Source: Pedobacter jeongneungensis
GTDB lineage: Bacteria; Bacteroidota; Bacteroidia; Sphingobacteriales; Sphingobacteriaceae
Reading direction: 5' to 3'
Assembly (NCBI RefSeq): GCF_000633455.1
Contig: NZ_AYMG01000019.1
Coordinates: forward strand, 100,485-164,484
Length of the DNA: 64,000 nucleotides
Numbering within the stretch: position 1 is the stretch's first letter; each line of letters begins with the position of its first letter. A model generated the notes under the pieces. That model had not been told where the DNA came from. It worked only from the letters and a program-made list of their open reading frames with translations, and did not search any database. Below, piece after piece: positions 34,498 to 42,340 of this stretch. The position numbers were made by a program, and so were the translations under genes.

Positions 34498-35082
34498 ATG
34501 ATTGCCAATTTATTGAGGGCAGAAACTGCAGAAAACCATAAAGCATTAGAATCGCTAATGTTTGTAAACGAAATTATGAACAATTCATTAAGCATCGATC
34601 AGTATAAAAAACTGTTGATGGTTAATTATATCATTCATCAAAAATCAGAAAATACATTAGCCAATATGCTTGATGCTGATATTGCCGCAGCACTCGAAAT
34701 GAATAGCAGGCTAAAGCTTGCTGCATTAGAAAAAGACTTAAATTATTGGGGCATTGATAGTTTAACTTTGCCTGGTTTAAATTTTGAACTGTATCTTCCA
34801 CAAAAAAATACTGCAGAAGTTTTAGGCGCTTTATATGTGCTGGAAGGCGCAACATTGGGCGGAAACGTGATTAAAAGGCATATTTTGGCTAATCCGAACT
34901 TTAAAGATCATGAAGCTGGTTTAAATTACTACGGGGTTTATGGCGAAGAGTTAAGCACCAAATGGAAAAAATTCGTTTCTGTGCTGAATGAACGTGTTGT
35001 AGAGACCGATTACGAACGTTGCATTAACAGCGCCAACCAAACCTTTAATAACCTCATCAACTTATCAAAACAACTCAGTTAG
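34498..35082 (+). CDS. bphO: Biliverdin-producing heme oxygenase
   Basis: A 194-residue bacterial heme oxygenase. It opens heme to biliverdin IX alpha, CO and iron. The proximal His14 is in AETAENHKALE and the distal helix contains LEGATLGGNVIKRHI (about 118-132), with the flexible Gly pair that touches heme. It sits 86 bp after the Rcp1-like gene, so it supplies the phytochrome chromophore, though it could also serve iron release given the haem locus downstream. A hairpin lies between the two genes, so expression may be partly independent. Confidence 0.92.
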   Translation: MIANLLRAETAENHKALESLMFVNEIMNNSLSIDQYKKLLMVNYIIHQKSENTLANMLDADIAAALEMNSRLKLAALEKDLNYWGIDSLTLPGLNFELYLPQKNTAEVLGALYVLEGATLGGNVIKRHILANPNFKDHEAGLNYYGVYGEELSTKWKKFVSVLNERVVETDYERCINSANQTFNNLINLSKQLS

Positions 35083-35265
35083 CTCCTAGGATTTTGATCT
35101 TCTAAATGTAAAAAATAGGCCTGTAATAGTTTCAGGGCATTTTTTTTGATTGTGAAAATGTGCAAAACTTCTTTCAAATAAATATTTGCTTTCTGTTGTT
35201 AATTCAAGGTAAATATGTATTATTGAAAAAATAAATTTTTTAAACCTTAAAAACATCAATTAGCG

Positions 35266-35445
35266 ATGGAAAAATTCTCAAAAGTTAAAGCTGCTGTTGC
35301 TGCTATTGAAGCAGATGTAGAAAAATTTTATAATGCTGGCAATGCAGCTGCTGGTACTCGTGTGCGTAAAGCAATGCAAGATCTTAAAGTTTTAGCACAA
35401 GAAATCCGTGCAGAAGTAACTGACAAGAAAAACTCTGGAAAATAA
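35266..35445 (+). CDS. Histone H1-like small protein
   Basis: A 59-residue protein (MEKFSKVKAAVAAIEADVEK ... VTDKKNSGK) of the Bacteroidota histone-H1-like (Hc1-related) group, probably a nucleoid-associated protein. It is Lys/Ala-rich, helical, lacks a membrane segment and ends in a basic tail. A terminator follows 18 bp after the stop. A possible promoter is TTTG 35185-35188 with TAAATATG 35210-35217 (21-bp spacing, one mismatch). Confidence 0.8.
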   Translation: MEKFSKVKAAVAAIEADVEKFYNAGNAAAGTRVRKAMQDLKVLAQEIRAEVTDKKNSGK

Positions 35446-35463
35446 TATTTCGCGAGTAGAAAC

Positions 35464-35495
35464 AAAAAGGGTTCTGGTATGCCAGGGCCCTTTTT
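35464..35495 (+). terminator. Intrinsic terminator of the histone-like gene
   Basis: AAAAAGGG-TT-CTGG / CCAG-GG-CCCTTTTT stem with TATG loop and T5. The remaining DNA to 35640 has no recognised feature. Confidence 0.85.
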
Positions 35496-35642
35496 GCGTT
35501 TAGGTAGGATAGAGACTTATCAGGCCTGATGAGGAGCACGCAAATGAGACCTCGTAAGTCTTTAAGAAAGCCCCTAAAAAGATAAAGCTCCCCATCGCGG
35601 AGAGCCTATATCCAACTAACAAAACATATTTTTTTAATCGAA

Positions 35643-35687
35643 ACTTCTGAAATTTGATCGTTATATAGCACATCAGATTTCAGAAGT
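35643..35687 (-). terminator. Hairpin downstream of hmuY
   Basis: ACTTCTGAAATTTGAT and ATCAGATTTCAGAAGT form a 16-bp stem (one wobble), 11 bp past the hmuY-like stop. The T-run is poor, so termination is tentative. Confidence 0.5.
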
Positions 35688-35698
35688 CTTTCTACGAA

Positions 35699-36769
35699 TT
35701 ATCCTTTTTTAACCAATTTATACTCGATTACTGGTTTACCACGCGTGCCTGCATCTCCAGCGCCCATAGAAATGAATTTTAATTTGTAAACATTGCCTGC
35801 TGCATCTTTTATTACATAAAAAATATCTGTTTTAACGCCTGTTGCAGGTGAAGTGCTTCTCCAATCTGAACCAATAGCAGTTCTTTCGTTTTTAAAATTT
35901 ACAGCGCTAATGTTCGATTCTTTAAAGTCTGCATAACTCACAGTGGTTGTTGCTACTACGCCTGCACTAACACCATTCGAGTTATTCAAGAAAATCAGGT
36001 CAGAAAAATTGTACGGTACCAAAACATTTGAGAACAAGGTTTGATATACAGAGTAAGTCCAAACCAAATCCCAATTGGCTTTCTCTGGCTGCGCATTAAC
36101 AATTGCGCCATTGGTAAGCGAAACGAATTTGAAATCGAAGTTTCCATCTTTAGGAATATCAACAGTTGTAAAATTTGTTGTTTCTTTTATTTTGCCATAC
36201 TGTAAAGTGTAACCTCCCGATGTATTTCTGGTTACTTTAAGCTTGATCCATGATCGAGCAGCAATACCGCCACCCGTACCACGGTTTAAAATAATAATTT
36301 TATTATCAGCAGCTGTAGCAGAAACTACCGGAATTACGGTGCTTGAAAGATTGCCGTTAATCGCATCGAAATAAGCAAAATCCGTATTCGCAGGGTTGGC
36401 CTGATTAACAGCTAGCGTTAAACCCAAGGTATCTGCTTCACTTACTGTAGCAAGACTTGCATTAGATGCGGTAATTACCTTTGCACCTGCGCCTGTGGTA
36501 TTATTTAAAATAACCCTGAAATCAGCTCCACTATAAAAACCTAAATCCCAGGAAGATCGCAGCACTGGAGTTTGTTTATCTGTACTAAAATCTACATAAA
36601 CACTATTTCCTGCCGCACTTCCTAGTTCGGTACCTACCAATCCATTAAGTGTTAAAGTACTTCCATCAGATGGTGGAACAACTATGATAGGTTCATCCGT
36701 GTTTTTTTTACAAGCTGTAAAGGTTATCGCCAAAAGTGCAATAGTGAGTGTTGAGTTAAATTTGTTCAT
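35699..36769 (-). CDS. HmuY-family haem-binding lipoprotein
   Basis: A 356-residue lipoprotein (signal ends FTAC, lipid Cys20) of the HmuY family. In Porphyromonas HmuY scavenges haem and hands it to the receptor HmuR. Family marks include the SVYVDFSTDKQTPVLRSSWDLGFYSG N-terminal domain and WDLVWTYSVYQTLF. The receptor gene lies directly upstream on the same strand (26-bp gap), the reverse of the Porphyromonas order. Haem ligands cannot be assigned by eye. Confidence 0.87.
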   Translation of the reverse strand: MNKFNSTLTIALLAITFTACKKNTDEPIIVVPPSDGSTLTLNGLVGTELGSAAGNSVYVDFSTDKQTPVLRSSWDLGFYSGADFRVILNNTTGAGAKVITASNASLATVSEADTLGLTLAVNQANPANTDFAYFDAINGNLSSTVIPVVSATAADNKIIILNRGTGGGIAARSWIKLKVTRNTSGGYTLQYGKIKETTNFTTVDIPKDGNFDFKFVSLTNGAIVNAQPEKANWDLVWTYSVYQTLFSNVLVPYNFSDLIFLNNSNGVSAGVVATTTVSYADFKESNISAVNFKNERTAIGSDWRSTSPATGVKTDIFYVIKDAAGNVYKLKFISMGAGDAGTRGKPVIEYKLVKKG

Positions 36770-36795
36770 GTTTATTGTAATTATGTTGTTTATGA

Positions 36796-38868
36796 TTAAA
36801 GTACATCCAGGTTATAGCTTAGTCCCAATACATAAGATCGGCCATAGCTATAAGGTACAGCACCGCCTGCGCTATGCGCACCGCCAGTTACAGTTGAGGT
36901 ATTGGTTAATTGGGTAACATTAAATAGATTTTTAACACCTGCATTGATGGTTAGCGAACGGAAGAGGTTTTTGTTTAACATTAAATCAGCAGTATGGAAA
37001 TCGCCGATTTTTGTCAGTTTTATATTGTTGACACTATTCTCTGTTGAAAGCTGATAGCTCGGCAAGCTTCCTGTGTATTTGTAAAATAAACTGATACTAC
37101 CACGTATTTTAGGAAACGTATAAGTAATGTTCGAATTGATTTCCGTAGCCCATACAAATTCAGGTATTTCAACATTACTATCGCTACTGAAACCACTATA
37201 CCTGCCGATGTAAGATATACCAAGTGAGGCCTGAAGATTATTTTTATAAGTGAAAACATTATCCAGTGTAGCGCCTGTGGTTTTATATCTCGATATATTA
37301 ACGAGGGTAGTTACGGTATTATCAGTAGGGGAAGTAGCAAAGTCAATCCTGTTGTTAACCAAATTGTAGAAACCAGTTAAGGTAGAGCGGAATTCAACAT
37401 CCTTGTGGCGGATACCTGTCCAAACTAAAGAGCCGTTAAAACTGTTCGATTCTTCTGCTTTTAGATCAGGATTTCCTAAAATGTTATGACTGGCATCAAC
37501 AAAATCATAATATAGTTCCCTAAGGGCAGGGGAGCGGAAACCTTTTGCGTAAGCTAAACGCAGATCCAGATCCTGGGATAAAATAAATTTGGCATTTAAT
37601 GATGGAATTACAGGAGGGGCATCATAAATAGAATTTTTGATAAACCTTAATCCTGGTCTGATATTTACCATATCACCTAGTTTAATTTCGGCGGTAATAA
37701 ATGCTGCATAATCATTAATTACTGGCGATCCCTTGATTCTTTGTCCGCTAGCTGCATCTCTGTTGTATTCGAAACCAGGTTGAAAGGAAACCGATTTATC
37801 TAAGCTGTAAATGGCTGTAGCCCTAAAATTGGTAGTATTAAATTTTGCAATATCCTGTTCACCAGCGCCCGTAGATAAGACTTCGGTGTTATTGGTAAAA
37901 TCGTGGATAACCGTTTTGGTAGCGCGGTCGAGATTGGTATAACCTGCAATAGCCGAAAATTGTAGCTTATTGCTGATTTTGTATTCAGATTGAAGCTGCT
38001 GCGTATACCGATGCGTGGTATAGGTTTGCAGTAATCCCTTATAAGTGTTAGGGTTTAATCCATTTCGTACATCAATATCTTCTTTCAGCCCATCTAAACG
38101 GTACCAGATGCTGAAATTGTTATTGCGGTAGCCGATTTTGGTATTGCCCAGATATTGTTCTTTTGGTTTCCATCGGTTGGTAACTGCAGCAACTTCGCCT
38201 ATAGTGGCTGTTTTGCTTGCCAAATTCCATCCGCCGAAATCGTTATGGGTAAAACCTGCCAGTATACTCCAATGGTTGTTTTTCCAGCTGGCGCTGAAAT
38301 TCTGGAGGTGGTTTCCTTTTCCTGATAAAGCTTCATACTCGTTGCCGGCAGTTTCTTCCTGAATCCTTGCAGATAGATTTAAAGCTGATTTTGTCGGGTT
38401 TTTAGTGATAATATTGATTACTCCTGCCAATGCATCGGCTCCGTAAACTACCGACATCGGCCCTTCTACAATCTCAATCCGCTCAATGGTATTAATATCG
38501 ATCTGGTTTAAACTTTCGCGTGTATCCGATCGGTCTGCCATAGGTATCCCATCCAAAAGTATTTTAACGTTTCTTCCTGTCATTCCCATGAGCTGGATAT
38601 CGGTGGTGCCCAATGTTAAATCATTACTAAAGCGAAAACCCAGTTCAGTGTTTAAAACCTGCTGCACGTTGGTAGCAGCCCTAAGTTTTATCCGTTCAGC
38701 AGTAATGGTTCTGATGTTATAAACAGAGTTTCTCAAAGTTTGTGGCCCATATTGGCCAGTAACAACTACATCTTTTAAATCATTTGCCTTGGTGGTATCA
38801 ACTTTAATTTCTTGAGCCACAGTAACAAATCCGCAAAGCGATAAGGCAATTGATAAATATATTCTCAT
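36796..38868 (-). CDS. TonB-dependent outer membrane receptor, haem/siderophore type
   Basis: A 690-residue receptor with signal peptide (IALSLCGFVTVAQ), TonB box-like region KDVVVTG, plug domain (to about 165, with ILLDGIPMADR and IERIEIVEGPMSVVYGADALAGVINIITK) and a 22-strand barrel ending in aromatic/hydrophobic LSYNLDVL. No carboxypeptidase-like or STN domain. Together with the HmuY-like gene it suggests haem import; a siderophore is the alternative. The promoter region is shared with the divergent AraC-type gene. Confidence 0.92.
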   Translation of the reverse strand: MRIYLSIALSLCGFVTVAQEIKVDTTKANDLKDVVVTGQYGPQTLRNSVYNIRTITAERIKLRAATNVQQVLNTELGFRFSNDLTLGTTDIQLMGMTGRNVKILLDGIPMADRSDTRESLNQIDINTIERIEIVEGPMSVVYGADALAGVINIITKNPTKSALNLSARIQEETAGNEYEALSGKGNHLQNFSASWKNNHWSILAGFTHNDFGGWNLASKTATIGEVAAVTNRWKPKEQYLGNTKIGYRNNNFSIWYRLDGLKEDIDVRNGLNPNTYKGLLQTYTTHRYTQQLQSEYKISNKLQFSAIAGYTNLDRATKTVIHDFTNNTEVLSTGAGEQDIAKFNTTNFRATAIYSLDKSVSFQPGFEYNRDAASGQRIKGSPVINDYAAFITAEIKLGDMVNIRPGLRFIKNSIYDAPPVIPSLNAKFILSQDLDLRLAYAKGFRSPALRELYYDFVDASHNILGNPDLKAEESNSFNGSLVWTGIRHKDVEFRSTLTGFYNLVNNRIDFATSPTDNTVTTLVNISRYKTTGATLDNVFTYKNNLQASLGISYIGRYSGFSSDSNVEIPEFVWATEINSNITYTFPKIRGSISLFYKYTGSLPSYQLSTENSVNNIKLTKIGDFHTADLMLNKNLFRSLTINAGVKNLFNVTQLTNTSTVTGGAHSAGGAVPYSYGRSYVLGLSYNLDVL

Positions 38869-38891
38869 TTATTTAGACTAATTATAAATAA

Positions 38892-38961
38892 TTGTGCAAA
38901 TTTGTGCATAATCATAAAAAACAGATAACGTTAAACGGATAATTAATACCGCTAAACGGAT
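38892..38961. promoter_or_regulatory. Candidate operator repeats between the TonB receptor and AraC regulator
   Basis: GTTAAACGGAT (38930-38940) and GCTAAACGGAT (38951-38961) are direct repeats 21 bp apart, two helical turns, as expected for AraC-family dimers; the second ends 6 bp before the regulator start. A second pair, TTGTGCA at 38892-38898 and 38902-38908, is spaced 10 bp. Inferred binding sites. Confidence 0.45.
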
Positions 38962-38967
38962 TAAATC

Positions 38968-39900
38968 ATGATGGAAATTAAAGGCTCAGCAAACGGAAAT
39001 ACCATTTACAAAAACATTTATCCTGATAATTTTGAAGGCAATAATCCGGTTGACGAATTTGCTTTTGACTATAAAACCGAAAATGCAAGTCTGGAGATAA
39101 AAGAGAAGTGGTTTAAGGGCACCCACATGAGTTTAATAAAAATCAATCCTGATTTGCCTGAAGATTTTCTTTTCGAATCTTCCCAGCAGCTTGTCGGTTT
39201 TTTATTTTGCCTCAGTGGTGAAATTAACTATAATTCCAGCACTCAACAGGATAATTTCTTTTCACTTAATAAGCACGAACAAGACATTAATTTAGGATGT
39301 ATTGATAAAATAGTATTCAAGGCAACTGAGCAAACGAAATTGATTTACATACAATTTACAGAAAGCTATTTTGATAATATGGCCGCAATCGAACCTTTTA
39401 CGCTGCTATCACAAGGATTTCAACAGTCCATTAAACCTGAAACCAGTCTAATATTACAGCATATTATTGATTGCAAACATGAGGGGAAAGCGAAACGCTT
39501 GTTTTTAGAAGCCAGGATATTAGATTTGATCATTATGTACCTTAACCAGAATCAGGAGCAGCAAAGCATCACTTTTAAACAGGAAGATATCAATAAAATT
39601 ATGCTGGCAAAACAACTGGTAGAGCACGATCTGCAAAGGCCAAGCTCATTGATAGAACTTTCGCGTAAAGCGGGCATTAACGATTATAAGCTTAAGAAAG
39701 GTTTTAAGGAATTAACCGGGCATACGGTGTTTGGTTACCTGTATAAAATCAGGATGGAAAAAGCACATTACTTCCTGTCGAAAGAAAAAAAGAGTGTAAA
39801 CGAAGTTGCTTTTTTAGTAGGCTACAAAAATGCACAGCATTTTATTGCTGCTTTTAAAAAGAAATACCACATTTTGCCCGGTAGTTTAAATAAAAACTAA
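38968..39900 (+). CDS. AraC-family regulator, PchR-like
   Basis: A 310-residue regulator with a variable N-terminal sensing domain and a C-terminal double helix-turn-helix (from about 205: RPSSLIELSRKAGINDYKLKKGFKELTGHTVFGYLYKIRMEKA, read in parts, and VNEVAFLVGYKNAQHFIAAFKKKY). The TVFGYLYKIRMEKAHYFL segment is typical of the PchR/YbtA siderophore-regulator group, which bind a chelator and activate the receptor. It is divergent from the TonB receptor. Two adjacent ATGs make the exact start 38968 or 38971. Confidence 0.9.
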   Translation: MMEIKGSANGNTIYKNIYPDNFEGNNPVDEFAFDYKTENASLEIKEKWFKGTHMSLIKINPDLPEDFLFESSQQLVGFLFCLSGEINYNSSTQQDNFFSLNKHEQDINLGCIDKIVFKATEQTKLIYIQFTESYFDNMAAIEPFTLLSQGFQQSIKPETSLILQHIIDCKHEGKAKRLFLEARILDLIIMYLNQNQEQQSITFKQEDINKIMLAKQLVEHDLQRPSSLIELSRKAGINDYKLKKGFKELTGHTVFGYLYKIRMEKAHYFLSKEKKSVNEVAFLVGYKNAQHFIAAFKKKYHILPGSLNKN

Positions 39901-39910
39901 AAACTCAGCG

Positions 39911-39920
39911 CAAACGTTTG
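39911..39920. promoter_or_regulatory. LacI-type operator downstream of the LacI gene
   Basis: CAAACGTTTG palindrome with GC on the left, one base after the regulator stop; matches the copy at 40993-41002. Confidence 0.55.
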
Positions 39921-39921
39921 T

Positions 39922-40938
39922 TTACTCTTTTACTTCGTTCACAATCAGGTCTGATTCTACAATGGTATTGTAATAGGCCTGGTTCTCCGAATTCGGACTG
40001 TGGATCAGATCCAGCAGGATGTTTGCCGCTTTTTGTCCCTGTAAATAGGGATATTGTTCAACAGATGCCACTGGCGAATTATCCAGATAACTGATAATGG
40101 GTAAGTTGGCGTAACTCACGATATCAAAATCGTTGATCACATTGAGCTTTTTGAAATATTTGATCAGAAAAAGTGCTACATAATCATTAAATGCAACAAT
40201 TGCCGTAGGTTTTCTTTTATGGTTTAAAAACTGGTCGGCTGCCTCAATAGTACCTTGCTCGGTTAAATCGCAGTTTACCACCAATGAAGGATCAAACTTT
40301 AAGCGGTTAAAGTTAATGGCCTGCATATAACCATCTTTACGTTCTTCACTGGCATATAAAGTACTTGGACCGTTAATCATACCAATACTTCTATGACCTT
40401 TTTTAAGGAGATAATTAACCGCTTTTATGGTTGCACTTTCTAAACTGCAGGCAACATAATGTACATTTTTAAAAGGAGGGATGCGGTCGAAAAATACTAC
40501 TGGGATATTAAAAGAGTTTAGTTTCTCAAAATGATCAAATTTTGAGGTGTCTTTACTAATGGATACCAGTAAACCATCAACGCGCTGATTTTTCATTTTT
40601 TCAACGAGTTTTACCTCCTGCTCATAATTATCGTGCGACTGGGCAAAAATAACCGTGTAATTTTTTTTGATCGCTTCATCCTCAATTGCTGATATGGCGA
40701 TAGAAAAAAAATGCTCAGAAAGTTCGGGCAAAATTACACCAATCGTGTAGGTTTTACCTTTTTGAAAAAGGATTGCAGCATTATTGGGCTCATAATTTAG
40801 AGACTTGGCCAGTTGTTTAATTTTCTCTCTCGTTACTGCTCCGATACTGGGATGATCATGTAATCCTCTTGAAACACTAGAAGGTGAAATGTTTAAAATC
40901 CTGGCTATTTCTTTGATTGTGGTTGGCTTCGATTGCAT
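39922..40938 (-). CDS. LacI-family transcriptional regulator
   Basis: A 338-residue repressor with the N-terminal helix-turn-helix and hinge (TIKEIARILNISPSSVSRGLHDHPSIGAVTREKI, about 7-40) and a periplasmic-binding-protein-like ligand domain (TIGVILPELSEHFFSIAISAIE, AVNYLLKKGHRSIGMINGP, TAIVAFNDYVALFLIKYF, SVEQYPYLQGQKAANILLDLI). Such regulators usually respond to a sugar. The effector and targets are unknown; the nearest sugar-type locus is the SusCD unit at 43.7 kb. Two identical CAAACGTTTG sites bracket the gene, suggesting autoregulation. Confidence 0.92.
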   Translation of the reverse strand: MQSKPTTIKEIARILNISPSSVSRGLHDHPSIGAVTREKIKQLAKSLNYEPNNAAILFQKGKTYTIGVILPELSEHFFSIAISAIEDEAIKKNYTVIFAQSHDNYEQEVKLVEKMKNQRVDGLLVSISKDTSKFDHFEKLNSFNIPVVFFDRIPPFKNVHYVACSLESATIKAVNYLLKKGHRSIGMINGPSTLYASEERKDGYMQAINFNRLKFDPSLVVNCDLTEQGTIEAADQFLNHKRKPTAIVAFNDYVALFLIKYFKKLNVINDFDIVSYANLPIISYLDNSPVASVEQYPYLQGQKAANILLDLIHSPNSENQAYYNTIVESDLIVNEVKE

Positions 40939-40992
40939 TGTAAGTGCTAAACTACATTAAATTTCTTCAATATGTAATATTACAAAATTAAT

Positions 40993-41002
40993 CAAACGTT
41001 TG
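40993..41002. promoter_or_regulatory. LacI-type operator upstream of the LacI gene
   Basis: CAAACGTTTG, 55 bp before the regulator start. Aligned in the same sense, this site and the downstream site share CGCAAACGTTTGNTTA. Confidence 0.6.
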
Positions 41003-41197
41003 CGTTGTTTTTTTTCCTCATTTCTTTTCTCCAACTTATAAATATCAATACATTCGGGGAACGAAACGAACATAATTCCTGGAATTAAAGACATCAAATT
41101 TATAGGTAGAAAACAATTTGATTTGTTTAAAATGAAAATGAGGCATTAAAATTAATGCGTATTTATAAAGGCACACCCCCAATGATTAACAAAAATG

Positions 41198-41213
41198 CCC
41201 CTCTTTTGAGGGG
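41198..41213 (-). terminator. Hairpin CCCCTC-TTTT-GAGGGG
   Basis: On the minus strand it is followed by CATTTTTG and would be a second terminator behind the candidate small RNA. The plus strand T-content is weak. Confidence 0.4.
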
Positions 41214-41222
41214 TGTTTATAA

Positions 41223-41313
41223 TAAAAAACGAGAAGTGTTCGTACCACTCCTCGTTAAAAGGGTTATGCTCCTGCAAGCAGGATACAATAAGTTATCTAA
41301 GCTATATGTTAAC
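41223..41313 (-). ncRNA. Candidate antisense small RNA (orphan susC-leader copy)
   Basis: Minus-strand elements: a -7 box TACCTTTG (plus 41320-41327; no good -33 box); then, near the predicted 5' end, the complement of a 24-nt segment (plus 41283-41306) that is identical to 43661-43684 upstream of susC; a TCCTGC/GCAGGA hairpin (about 41270-41283); then an 11-bp stem (41228-41238 with 41246-41256, one G-T) with loop GTACGAA and six T. The loop is complementary to TTCGTAC in the susC leader. The plus-strand reading is a relic susC leader; see findings. Confidence 0.45.
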
Positions 41314-41340
41314 CCAAATCAAAGGTATATAATTTAGTTG

Positions 41341-41625
41341 TTTTTTTAACAGCATTTTTTGTTAATAAAACTGTTTTTTTGACGATTAATATAATGCCTT
41401 CAATAAGAATTTTTAACCAAAATAGATCATAATAGCAGAAAATAAGCACCATAAGGCTAAAACTCCATAAAACATTATCATTCCGTAATCGATCCGTACA
41501 TTTTTACACTGCAGTAAACTTTAGCCTTAATAAACCATATCTAATATTTATTAAATTTAACATTGGGTTAATAGTGATGTCCTTTCTTTGACATTCTTTA
41601 AAAACCTTAATTAGTTGTTTATCGA
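41341..41625. other. Gap before the sigma gene, nothing further recognised
   Basis: T-rich DNA with a weak TTAACA/TGTTAA pairing near 41346-41364 and no convincing -33/-7 pair for the sigma gene. Confidence 0.4.
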
Positions 41626-41631
41626 TTGTAT

Positions 41632-42219
41632 ATGTACGAAGAATTAGAAAGTAATTTTTTTCTTCTGGTAAAAATGAATAAAAATAAGGCATTTAACCTC
41701 GTGTTTGATGCTTATTGGAGTGCACTTTACAAAAAGGCATATAAAAAGGTTAATTGTAGTGAACTTGCCCAAGATCTTGTACAAGATGTATTTGTGAGTT
41801 TATGGGACAAGATCGAACTTTTAGACGCCGAAGGCAGTGTATTGGCTTATTTATTTGCAATTCTTCGCAATAAAATCTTAAAGCTTTACGAAAAAGACGA
41901 GGTTCGCTTGAGATATGCGCTAAGTGTAACTTCAAGAGCAGTTCCTGCTGATGTTCATGCTCAGAATAGCATCCTCGAAAAAGAATTAAAAAACATTATC
42001 GATGCAGAAGTAGAGCGCATGCCATTGCGCATGAAAGAAATTTACCTGCTAAAAAGAGAAGATGATCTTTCTATCCGGCAAATAGCAGAAGATTTGTCAT
42101 TATCAGAGCAGACGGTAAAAAATCAGCTCCAAATGGCTTATCAACGTCTGCGTTTGAGGGTTAAAGCCTACGATTCTTCTTTGGCCATGCTTGCCCTGTT
42201 TATCGCCAAACATTTATAA
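41632..42219 (+). CDS. ECF sigma factor, FecI-like
   Basis: A 195-residue ECF sigma-70 factor. Sigma-2 region: FNLVFDAYWSALYKKAYKKVN and ELAQDLVQDVFVSLWD. Sigma-4 region: MPLRMKEIYLLKREDDLSIRQIAEDLSLSEQTVKNQLQMAYQRLRLRV. The ATG at 41632 is preferred over an in-frame TTG six bases earlier. It precedes fecR, susC (with an STN domain) and susD, the standard trans-envelope signalling order in Bacteroidota, so it most likely activates the SusCD genes when the receptor is occupied. Confidence 0.92.
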   Translation: MYEELESNFFLLVKMNKNKAFNLVFDAYWSALYKKAYKKVNCSELAQDLVQDVFVSLWDKIELLDAEGSVLAYLFAILRNKILKLYEKDEVRLRYALSVTSRAVPADVHAQNSILEKELKNIIDAEVERMPLRMKEIYLLKREDDLSIRQIAEDLSLSEQTVKNQLQMAYQRLRLRVKAYDSSLAMLALFIAKHL

Positions 42220-42340
42220 CAGCTCTTCTTTCTGGCTGTATTAAAGCGACCACAGTACATATCAAAAATAATTTAATAATTATCACAACCGTATGGTACT
42301 TTTTATCAGGTAACCGTATATCATTACAAAAGCCCCAGTT

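Noticed and set aside
41155..41337. 60-residue plus-strand ORF
   Set aside because: It runs through two hairpins and the conserved leader segment and has no protein features apart from the FVP...YNKLSKL stretch, which is discussed separately.
41504..41692. 62-residue minus-strand ORF as a target of the minus-strand terminators
   Set aside because: It overlaps the sigma gene start in antisense, has no features, and lies upstream of the -7 box used for the small-RNA model.
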